From: Pseudomonadota bacterium
Lineage (GTDB): Bacteria; Pseudomonadota; Alphaproteobacteria; Rhodobacterales; Rhodobacteraceae
DNA: 13,872 nt
Direction: 5' to 3'
Assembly (NCBI GenBank): GCA_027592105.1
Contig: JAQCLA010000037.1
Span: forward strand, 1 to 13,872
Position 1 is the stretch's first letter. Each line of letters opens with the position of its first letter. This document shows, piece after piece, positions 1 to 6,570 of the stretch. The notes under the pieces are model-generated. The model searched no databases and was not told where the DNA came from. It saw nothing but the letters and a program-made list of their open reading frames with translations. A program made the translations under genes and the position numbers.

Positions 1-242
1 TCAACAACCGCGACCTCAATACCTTTGTCACCGATCTTGCCACGACCGAACGGCTGGCCCAACGGGTGCCCGGCGACCGGATGGTCATCTCGGAATCGGG
101 GCTATTCACCCCCGATGATCTTGCGCGGATGGCGCGCACGGGCGCGCGGTCTTTCCTGATCGGGGAAAGCTTGATGCGACAAACCGATGTCACGGCGGCC
201 ACAGCGACGATCTTGGCCGATCCGCTTGCGATAGGGGCCTGA
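1..242 (+). CDS. trpC: Indole-3-glycerol-phosphate synthase, C-terminal part (5' end outside window)
   Basis: Only the last 79 codons are inside the window; the reading frame starts at base 3 and stops at TGA 240-242. The enzyme closes the indole ring of carboxyphenylaminodeoxyribulose phosphate to give indole-3-glycerol phosphate, the step before tryptophan synthase, in the cytoplasm. The visible part carries three hallmarks of the TIM-barrel family: NNRDL at the start (substrate-binding Asn and Arg of the INNRDL motif), SESGL in the middle, and GESLM near the end, where Gly and Ser bind the substrate phosphate. The stop lies 3 bp before the moaC start, so trpC and moaC are almost certainly co-transcribed. 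Other trp genes probably lie upstream, beyond the edge. Identification is firm because the motifs occur in the right order and spacing. Confidence 0.93.
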   Translation, partial: NNRDLNTFVTDLATTERLAQRVPGDRMVISESGLFTPDDLARMARTGARSFLIGESLMRQTDVTAATATILADPLAIGA

Positions 243-245
243 GCC

Positions 246-725
246 ATGGCGGAGTTGACTCATTTTGACGCGGGCGGCCAAGCCCATATGGTCGATGTCT
301 CGGAAAAACCCGTGACGGACCGCGTGGCCGTGGCCGAAGGGTGGGTGCGCATGCGCCCCGAGACCTTGGCGCTGGTCACGGCGGGCACCGCGAAAAAGGG
401 CGATGTTTTGGGCATCGCGCGGCTGGCGGGCATCATGGGGGCCAAGAAGACCGCCGATCTGATCCCGCTCTGCCATCCGCTGGCGATCACCAAGGTGACG
501 CTTGATCTGACGCCTGACGCCGCATTGCCGGGCGTGCGGATCACGGCCACCGTCAAGACGACCGGCCAGACAGGCGTCGAGATGGAGGCGCTGACGGCCG
601 TCTCGGTCGCAGCACTCACCGTGCATGACATGCTGAAAGCTGCCGAGAAAACGATCGAGATCGGCGGCATCCGCGTGGTGCTGAAAGATGGTGGCAAATC
701 CGGTCGGTTCGAGGCGGCGCCGTGA
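246..725 (+). CDS. moaC: Cyclic pyranopterin monophosphate synthase MoaC
   Basis: MoaC makes cyclic pyranopterin monophosphate from the 3',8-cyclo-GTP produced by MoaA, the first stage of molybdenum-cofactor synthesis. The 159-residue protein has normal family length and the expected motifs: MVDVSEKPVTDR at 15-26, KKTADLIPLCHPL at 67-79, TGVEMEALTAVSVAALTVHDM at about 109-129, and GGKSG at 149-153. Residues matching the catalytic set of the E. coli enzyme are present (Lys51, His77, Asp128, Lys131). The ATG at 246 has AGGGG at 233-237, inside the end of trpC, as its ribosome-binding site. It is the middle gene of trpC-moaC-moeA, and no separate promoter is visible in front of it. Confidence 0.97.
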   Translation: MAELTHFDAGGQAHMVDVSEKPVTDRVAVAEGWVRMRPETLALVTAGTAKKGDVLGIARLAGIMGAKKTADLIPLCHPLAITKVTLDLTPDAALPGVRITATVKTTGQTGVEMEALTAVSVAALTVHDMLKAAEKTIEIGGIRVVLKDGGKSGRFEAAP

Positions 726-750
726 TGCGCATGTTTGGACAAGTGAAGCG

Positions 751-771
751 ATGAACGGGTGGGCCGCATGA
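751..771 (+). other. Six-codon leader reading frame overlapping the moeA start
   Basis: ATG 751 opens a frame reading M-N-G-W-A-A and stops at TGA 769-771, so its stop overlaps the moeA ATG (768-770) in the compact ATGA form typical of coupled translation. A GAAG-like stretch just upstream could serve as a weak ribosome-binding site. It may help ribosomes reinitiate at moeA, whose own ribosome-binding site is poor. A frame this short arises easily by chance, so this is only a candidate. Confidence 0.25.
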
Positions 772-1967
772 TCTCGGTCGCGGCAGCGCGCGCAGCCTGT
801 TTGGCCTTGGTCAAGCCCTTGGCCCATGAGCAGGTGGCGCTTGACATGGCCGGGGGCCGCGTCTTGGCCCGCGATGTCATCGCGCTGCGCGATCAGCCAC
901 CTTTTGCCGCCTCTGCGATGGATGGCTATGCGATGCGCAAGGCCGACCGCCTGCCCGGCGCGCAGCTGCATGTGGTGGGCACGGCACCCGCAGGTCGGGC
1001 TTGGCAGGGCCAGGTCGCGCCGGGTCAGGCCGTGCGCATCTTCACCGGCGCGCCCTTGCCCGATGGGGCCGATTGCGTGGTGATCCAAGAGGATGTCACC
1101 GCGACGGGCGCGATCATCACCCTTGGCAGCACATTGGAGCCGGGCGACAATATGCGCCCTGCGGCTGGCGATTTTCGTGTGGGCGACCGGCTGGCCGCGC
1201 CGCGCCGATTGTCGCCGGGCGATATCGCGCTTTGCGCCGCGATGAACGCGCCCCGGCTTGATGTGTTTCGCAAGCCCGAGGTGGCGCTGATCGCCACGGG
1301 CGATGAATTGGTCAGCCCCGGGCAAACGCCGCGCGCCGATCAGATCATCACCTCCAACAGCTACGGGCTGAAAGCGCTGATCGAGGCCGAAGGCGGGCGG
1401 GCGCGGATCTTGCCCATCGCACGCGACGATCGCGATAGCCTCAAACAGGTTTTCGGATTGGCGGCGGATGCCGATCTGATCGTGACCATCGGTGGGGCAT
1501 CGGTGGGCGATCATGATCTGGTGGCCGGTGTGGCCGCCGAACTGGGGATGGAGCAGGCTTTCTACAAGGTCGCGATGCGGCCGGGCAAACCGCTGATGGC
1601 GGGGCGGATCGGTGATACGCCCATGCTGGGCCTACCGGGCAATCCGGTTTCGGCGATGATTTGCGGCATGATCTTCATGTTGCCCATGCTGCGCGCGATG
1701 CAAGGCTTGCCCCCGCGCGCCGATAGCTATCCGCTGGCGCGGCTGGCCTGCGATCTGCCCGCCAATGGCAAGCGCACCCATTACATGCGCGCCCAGATTG
1801 CGCATGGTGCCGATTATCCGATCATCACCCCCTTCGACAGCCAGGATTCCGCGCGGCTCTCGCTGTTGTCGGGGGCCACGGCCTTGCTGGTGCGCCCAGC
1901 CGATGACGGGCCGCGCGCGGCTGGTGAATTGGTCGAACATATCCCGCTTGGCACATCCTATCCGTGA
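768..1967 (+). CDS. moeA: Molybdopterin molybdenumtransferase MoeA
   Basis: MoeA inserts molybdate into adenylylated molybdopterin to finish the molybdenum cofactor. The 399-residue protein shows the family motifs in order: SAMDGYA at 49-55, ATGDELV near 176-182, TIGGASVGDHD near 240-250 (the MoCF/MogA-like domain), MRPGKPL near 270-276 and GLPGNPVSAMI at 288-298. The C-terminal domain IV follows and the length is normal. I chose ATG 768 because the family usually begins with a sequence like MISVAEA close to this point; an in-frame GTG at 759 would add three residues. The Shine-Dalgarno sequence is weak (GGGTGGG, 757-763). A six-codon reading frame (751-771) overlaps the start by ATGA, so coupled translation from moaC is possible. 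Its gap to moaC is 42 bp, consistent with one operon. Confidence 0.96.
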   Translation: MISVAAARAACLALVKPLAHEQVALDMAGGRVLARDVIALRDQPPFAASAMDGYAMRKADRLPGAQLHVVGTAPAGRAWQGQVAPGQAVRIFTGAPLPDGADCVVIQEDVTATGAIITLGSTLEPGDNMRPAAGDFRVGDRLAAPRRLSPGDIALCAAMNAPRLDVFRKPEVALIATGDELVSPGQTPRADQIITSNSYGLKALIEAEGGRARILPIARDDRDSLKQVFGLAADADLIVTIGGASVGDHDLVAGVAAELGMEQAFYKVAMRPGKPLMAGRIGDTPMLGLPGNPVSAMICGMIFMLPMLRAMQGLPPRADSYPLARLACDLPANGKRTHYMRAQIAHGADYPIITPFDSQDSARLSLLSGATALLVRPADDGPRAAGELVEHIPLGTSYP

Positions 1968-1971
1968 TTCG

Positions 1972-2000
1972 TTGACACGGAGCGGGAACAGGGGTAGAAC
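1972..2000 (+). promoter_or_regulatory. Sigma-70-like promoter of lexA
   Basis: A perfect -35 hexamer TTGACA (1972-1977) is followed after exactly 17 bp by TAGAAC (1995-2000), a 4-of-6 match to the -10 consensus. Transcription would start near 2006-2008, about 50 bp before the lexA ATG. The -35 element lies immediately after the moeA stop codon. The -10 element shares bases with the LexA operator, so bound LexA would block RNA polymerase directly. Confidence 0.75.
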
Positions 2001-2011
2001 ATAAGCCGAAC
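1986..2011 (+). promoter_or_regulatory. LexA operator: three GAAC half-sites in direct repeat
   Basis: GAAC occurs at 1986-1989, 1997-2000 and 2008-2011, each pair separated by exactly 7 bases. The alphaproteobacterial SOS box is a direct repeat written GTTC-N7-GTTC, or GAAC-N7-GAAC on the opposite strand. This region therefore holds two overlapping boxes sharing the central half-site. It covers the -10 region and probable start site of the lexA promoter, which implies autorepression that is lifted after DNA damage. The spacing and position are seen directly; LexA binding is inferred from the known box. Confidence 0.85.
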
Positions 2012-2057
2012 ATGTCTGCGGCACAGGCCGCGCAACCGAGGCGAGGAGTGTGACCCG

Positions 2058-2741
2058 ATGCTGACCCGCAAGCAGCGTGACCTTTTGGAATTCATCCATG
2101 CGCGCGTGCAGCGCGACGGTGTCCCCCCCTCCTTCGACGAGATGAAAGATGCGCTGGATCTGCGCTCGAAATCGGGCATCCACCGTCTGATCACCGCCTT
2201 GGAAGAGCGTGGCTTTATCCGGCGCTTGGCCCATCGCGCGCGCGCGGTCGAGATCCTCAAAATGCCAGAGGCGATGGAAAAGCCGGGGTTTGCGCCGCGC
2301 GTGATCAAGGGTGACCGGGTCGATCCGCCCCGTGGCGCCATGCCGGTCACGGCATCCGCGATGGAATTGCCGGTCATGGGCCGCATCGCCGCCGGCACAC
2401 CGATCGAGGCGATCTCGGAAGTGGCAAGCCATGTCGCCGTCCCCCATCAGATGCTGCGCACTGGGCGCAATCATTACGCGCTCGAGGTCAAGGGCGACTC
2501 GATGATCGAGGCGGGGATCAATGATGGCGATATCGTCGTGATCGAGGACGGCGCGGTGGCGCAGAACGGCGATATCGTCGTGGCCCTCGTCGAAGGTCAT
2601 GAGGCGACGCTGAAGCGGCTCCGCCGCAAGGCGGGCATGATCGCGCTGGAGGCGGCAAATCCCGCCTATGAAACCCGCGTTTTCCGCGAGGATCAGGTCA
2701 GCGTTCAGGGCAAGCTCGTCGGCCTGATCCGCAGCTATTGA
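2058..2741 (+). CDS. lexA: SOS-response repressor LexA
   Basis: LexA represses DNA-damage genes and cleaves itself when RecA filaments form on single-stranded DNA. The 227-residue protein has an N-terminal winged helix-turn-helix (about 1-65, with RSKSGIHRLITALEERGFIRR at 36-56 as the recognition region). A linker follows, then the S24-type autoprotease domain. The cleavage site is Ala112-Gly113 (RIAAGTPIEA). The catalytic pair is Ser148 in GDSMIEAGINDGD and Lys186 in EATLKRLRRK, so self-cleavage should be intact. The start is supported by GAGGAG at 2043-2048. It has its own promoter and triple GAAC operator, although read-through from moeA is possible. Its last two codons and stop overlap the end of the convergent comEC. 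Confidence 0.98.
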   Translation: MLTRKQRDLLEFIHARVQRDGVPPSFDEMKDALDLRSKSGIHRLITALEERGFIRRLAHRARAVEILKMPEAMEKPGFAPRVIKGDRVDPPRGAMPVTASAMELPVMGRIAAGTPIEAISEVASHVAVPHQMLRTGRNHYALEVKGDSMIEAGINDGDIVVIEDGAVAQNGDIVVALVEGHEATLKRLRRKAGMIALEAANPAYETRVFREDQVSVQGKLVGLIRSY

Positions 2742-4978
2742 GCCTGCGCGCCTTGCCGTAAAGGCGGTGACCAAGGCCGCACCCCTTGGCGCATGGCCGC
2801 GCTGGTGACGATCACCGCCCCCTCGGCAGGCGTGATCTCCAGCGCGCCCGACACGGCAAGGCTTGGCCCATCGAATAGCAGGCAATGGGTATCCGACAGC
2901 GGCAACAGGGCTTGGCCCGCGTGATGCGGCGGTGCCAGAGCGACCCGTGGATGGGCCAATGTCTCGGGGGCGGGTTGGCCTAGGATGACGATATCATAGA
3001 ACGCGCAGGCGCTTTGGGCTTGGGCAAGCGCGCGCTGACCCGGACCATGCCATAGGCGCAGCCCATCGACCTGGGCCGCCATCCCATCACCCGCCGCCTG
3101 CCAGAGCGGGCGGGCGGCGGCAGTGGCTTGATCCGCGCCGTCGCCATCATTCTCGAGCCAGACACCGGCCACAAAGCCATCCCCGCGCGCCCGGCTAAGT
3201 GCGCGCGCGCCATCCACCATGACGCCAACCAAACCACCCGTATCGGCGACCAAGATGGCGGGGCGCGCCGCGCTATTCCATAGGGCCAGCGCCACGGCCA
3301 AGGGTAAGATGCCCAGCCAACGCAAGGCCCCCTGCCATAACAAAACCCAAAGCGCGGCCAGCGCGACCGCGCCCAACATCCAGATCGGCGGCGTCTGCAC
3401 CGGGCTTATGGCACCGGGCCATGCGGCGATCACCTCGGCCACGGCCAAGATCCAGATCAAGCCCCATTCCATCACCGCCCAAACTGGGCCCGCCAGACCG
3501 ATGGGCGTCAGCAAGGCCGCGATCACCGCGCCGGGCATGATGATGCTGCCCATGACCGGCACGCTCAACAAATTGGCGATCAGCCCATAGGTCGCGATCT
3601 GGTTGAAATGCGCCGCAGCAAAAGGTGCCGTTGCTGCCCCCGCCACGACCGAGGATACGACTACCGCCAAGGCCCCCTTTGCCCAGCCCGGAACGGCCAA
3701 GCCTGTGGGCCAGCCACGCAGCGCGGCAAAGGCGCCGACAAGGGCCGCCGTGGCCGCGAAGGACATCTGAAACCCAGGCGACAACAGCGTCTCGGGCCGA
3801 TTGAGCAGCACCACGATCGCCGCGATCGCGACCGAGCGCATGTTGATCGCGCGCCTGTCGAGCAAGATGGCCGCAAACATCACCGCTACTTGGATAAAGG
3901 CGCGTTCGGTCGCGACATTCCCCCCCGAAAGCGCAAGGTAGAATCCGCCCGCGCACAGCGCGCCCAAGGCCGCCCATTTGCGGATCGGATAGCGCAGCGC
4001 CACAACCGGGATCAGCGCCAGACCAAAGCGGAGCGCGGCGTAAACAAAGCCCGTCAAAAGCCCCATATGCAGCCCGGAAATCGCCAGAAGATGGGCGATA
4101 TTCGCGGCCCGCATAGCCTGTGTCGGCCCCGCCTCCAACCCCGAGCGATCCCCGGTCAGCACTGCGGCGGCAAAAGCCCCCGGCTGGCCCGCGATGCGTG
4201 TCTGGATCGCCGCCGAGATCCGCATGCGCAAGGCAAAAAGCCGCCCCGCGGTCGGATCGGGATGCGCCAAAAGCACCACCGGGCTACGGGTATAACCAAC
4301 ACCCCCCAGCGACAGGAAATAGGCATAATGCTGAAAATCGAAACCACCCGGCTCGGCCGCACCGGCAGGGGGCGAAAGATGACCTGTCAACATGATCACC
4401 GCACCGGGGGGCGGGGTTTTGCCGCCCGCATCGCCGTGCAGCGAGACCCGCACCCGGTCAGGCGTGCGCGTAGGCGGCAGATCATCAAGCCTGACCTGAT
4501 CGAGCGTCAGCCGCACCGCATCCGTGCCTGAGCGGTCGATGCCGACCACCCGCCCCTCGATCGGGCCGTAATAACGGAATGTCAGCACGGGCTGGGCCAA
4601 GCTATGGCTGCGATACCCCGCCGCCAGCACCCCCAAGGCGATCATCGCCACAGCGACGAAAAGCGGCCCAATCCCCGCCCGCCAGCGGATTGCGCCCACC
4701 ACTGCAAAGATCATGACAAAGGCCGTGGCGGCAAAGCCTGCGCGCTGCGGCTCCCAAGGCAGGGCAAAGTAGATGGCGACGCCAAGCCCCAGCATCACCG
4801 CCGACCACGGCATCAAGGCCCCACGCTGCGCGGCCCAGCAAGCCGATAGCCCGCCCAAGGCCCGCGCAACGGCCCATGGCCCCCAGCGCAGCGGGGGCGC
4901 GATATCGCTCAGATCGGTCACCGCCTTGTCAGCGCCTCTTGTGATGCGTAAACCCGTGCCCGAGCCTAGCCCCGACAT
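2735..4978 (-). CDS. comEC: ComEC/Rec2-family DNA-uptake channel protein
   Basis: ComEC forms the inner-membrane channel through which single-stranded DNA enters the cytoplasm in natural transformation. In Rhodobacter capsulatus a homologue is known to be needed for receiving gene-transfer-agent DNA. The 747-residue protein starts with hydrophobic segments (about 55-125) and a soluble OB-like/DUF4131 region (about 125-245). The polytopic Competence domain follows, with its signature HLLAISGLHMGL at 296-307, and continues as many membrane helices to about 570. The last 174 residues (574-747) sit where other ComEC proteins have a metallo-beta-lactamase domain, but no HxHxDH motif is present. 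I chose ATG 4978; an in-frame TTG at 4987 would add three residues. The TAG stop (2735-2737) lies inside the end of lexA. It diverges from gltX across 65 bp. Confidence 0.93.
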   Translation of the reverse strand: MSGLGSGTGLRITRGADKAVTDLSDIAPPLRWGPWAVARALGGLSACWAAQRGALMPWSAVMLGLGVAIYFALPWEPQRAGFAATAFVMIFAVVGAIRWRAGIGPLFVAVAMIALGVLAAGYRSHSLAQPVLTFRYYGPIEGRVVGIDRSGTDAVRLTLDQVRLDDLPPTRTPDRVRVSLHGDAGGKTPPPGAVIMLTGHLSPPAGAAEPGGFDFQHYAYFLSLGGVGYTRSPVVLLAHPDPTAGRLFALRMRISAAIQTRIAGQPGAFAAAVLTGDRSGLEAGPTQAMRAANIAHLLAISGLHMGLLTGFVYAALRFGLALIPVVALRYPIRKWAALGALCAGGFYLALSGGNVATERAFIQVAVMFAAILLDRRAINMRSVAIAAIVVLLNRPETLLSPGFQMSFAATAALVGAFAALRGWPTGLAVPGWAKGALAVVVSSVVAGAATAPFAAAHFNQIATYGLIANLLSVPVMGSIIMPGAVIAALLTPIGLAGPVWAVMEWGLIWILAVAEVIAAWPGAISPVQTPPIWMLGAVALAALWVLLWQGALRWLGILPLAVALALWNSAARPAILVADTGGLVGVMVDGARALSRARGDGFVAGVWLENDGDGADQATAAARPLWQAAGDGMAAQVDGLRLWHGPGQRALAQAQSACAFYDIVILGQPAPETLAHPRVALAPPHHAGQALLPLSDTHCLLFDGPSLAVSGALEITPAEGAVIVTSAAMRQGVRPWSPPLRQGAQAQ

Positions 4979-5043
4979 GGTTTCCAACTGGTTAACGCCG
5001 CGCGCGGCCCAGCATGCCCGCGACAGGCGCGAAAAGGAACAAG

Positions 5044-6462
5044 ATGGCCCAGCCGCAACAGATCGTCACCCGCATCGCCCCTTCGCCCACGGGCATCATG
5101 CATATCGGCACCGCGCGCACCGCGCTGTTCAACTGGCTTTATGCCCGCGCGCGTGGTGGCCAATTTCTGATGCGGATCGAAGATACCGACCGCGCCCGCT
5201 CGACCCCTGAGGCGACGCAGGCCATTCTCGACGGCATGCGCTGGCTTGGGCTTGATTGGGATGGTGAGGCCGTCAGCCAATTCGCCCGCGTCCCCCGCCA
5301 TGCCGAGGTCGCCCATGAGATGCTGGCACGTGGACATGCCTATAAATGCTTCGCCGCCCAAGACGAGATCGAAGCCTTTCGCGAGGCAGCCCGTGCCGAG
5401 GGGCGCTCGACCCTCTATCATAGCCCTTGGCGCGACGCCCCGGACGATACGCACCCCGACGGCGCGCCTTTTGCGATCCGCCTCAAGGCGCCGCGCGACG
5501 GCGAGACGGTGATCAATGACGCGGTGCAGGGGAATGTGACCTTCCGTAATGACCAGCTCGACGATATGGTCATGCTCCGCTCGGATGGCACGCCCACCTA
5601 TATGCTGGCCGTGGTGGTCGATGATTTCGACATGGGCGTCACCCATGTGATCCGTGGCGACGACCATCTCAACAATGCCGCACGCCAAGCGCAGATCTAT
5701 CGCGCCATGGGCTGGGTTGAGCCGGTTTGGGCGCATATCCCGCTGATCCACGGCCCAGATGGCAAGAAACTCTCCAAGCGCCACGGCGCGACCGGGGTAA
5801 TGGAATATGCCGAAATGGGCGTGCCCGCGGCTGCGATGCGCAACTACCTGACAAGGCTGGGCTGGAGCCATGGCGACGACGAGTTGTTCACCGACGCCCA
5901 ATCGCTGGCTTGGTTCGATCTGGGCGGGATCGGGCGCGCCCCTGCCCGTCTTGATCTGAAGAAACTCGAAAGCGTCGCGGGCTGGCATATCGCCCAAATG
6001 GATGACACCGCGCTCATGGCTGAGATCACCGGGTTTCTGGCCCTCATCGGCCAGCCCGCCCTTTCGCAAGCGCAGCATGATCTGCTCGCCCATGCGATGT
6101 ATTGCCTCAAGGATCGGGCAAAATCACTTCCAGAGATTTTGGAGAAAGGCCAATTTGCATTGGCCGCGCGCCCCATTCTGCCCGATGCGGCGGCGGCTGC
6201 CCATCTCGATGCGGTATCCCGTGGTATACTGCGTGAATTGACTGCGCAGTTGCAGAATGCTAGCTGGGATCGTGACACGCTCGAGACGACGCTCACCCAA
6301 GGCGCCGAGGCGCATGGGTTAAAATTCGGCAAGCTCGCAGGCCCGCTCAGGGCCGCCCTTGCCGGGCGCAGCGTAACGCCAAGCGTCTTCGACATGATGC
6401 TCGTCATCGGCCGCGAGGAGACCCTCGCACGGCTGACCGAGGCGGCCAACCGCGACGGCTAA
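5044..6462 (+). CDS. gltX: Glutamyl-tRNA synthetase
   Basis: This class Ib synthetase loads glutamate onto tRNA-Glu; alphaproteobacteria often carry two copies and also use mis-acylated Glu-tRNA-Gln with GatCAB. The 472-residue protein has normal length. It begins with VTRIAPSPTG at 8-17, followed by the HIGH motif as HIGT (20-23), and carries the KMSKS-type loop as KLSKR (242-246). Of the zinc-binding cysteines in E. coli GluRS only Cys102 is visible; CYC and the downstream Cys/His partners are replaced (KCFAAQ, YHSPWRD), so it is probably zinc-free. ATG 5044 is preferred over an in-frame ATG at 5014 because AAGGA (5034-5038) lies 5 bp in front of it and the conserved N-terminus starts there. 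gltA follows after 108 bp. Confidence 0.97.
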   Translation: MAQPQQIVTRIAPSPTGIMHIGTARTALFNWLYARARGGQFLMRIEDTDRARSTPEATQAILDGMRWLGLDWDGEAVSQFARVPRHAEVAHEMLARGHAYKCFAAQDEIEAFREAARAEGRSTLYHSPWRDAPDDTHPDGAPFAIRLKAPRDGETVINDAVQGNVTFRNDQLDDMVMLRSDGTPTYMLAVVVDDFDMGVTHVIRGDDHLNNAARQAQIYRAMGWVEPVWAHIPLIHGPDGKKLSKRHGATGVMEYAEMGVPAAAMRNYLTRLGWSHGDDELFTDAQSLAWFDLGGIGRAPARLDLKKLESVAGWHIAQMDDTALMAEITGFLALIGQPALSQAQHDLLAHAMYCLKDRAKSLPEILEKGQFALAARPILPDAAAAAHLDAVSRGILRELTAQLQNASWDRDTLETTLTQGAEAHGLKFGKLAGPLRAALAGRSVTPSVFDMMLVIGREETLARLTEAANRDG

Positions 6463-6570
6463 AGCAGCGGGCGGCACAAGACCGAGGGGGACCGTTCGCA
6501 AGACCGGGATCCGATTTCTCCGTGTGCGGCCCATTGGTGTCCGCCCGGCCACGACGAAAAGGGGACGACC

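Noticed and set aside
102..1514. A 470-codon open frame on the minus strand across trpC, moaC and moeA
   Set aside because: It is antisense to three well-recognised genes. Its translation is rich in Arg, His, Gly and Asp with no domain, which is the usual shadow of GC-biased codons.
1632..2885. A 417-codon minus-strand frame antisense to moeA and lexA
   Set aside because: It covers the lexA promoter and both gene ends, has no recognisable motif, and shows the same shadow composition.
3608..4531. A 307-codon plus-strand frame inside comEC
   Set aside because: It is antisense to the membrane domain of comEC, consists mostly of Arg, Gln, Pro and His, and lacks a ribosome-binding site.
6463..6570. 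Possible promoter for gltA in the gltX-gltA gap
   Set aside because: I found TTCGCA-like and TTGG-like hexamers but no -10 element at a suitable distance, so only the ribosome-binding site is supported.
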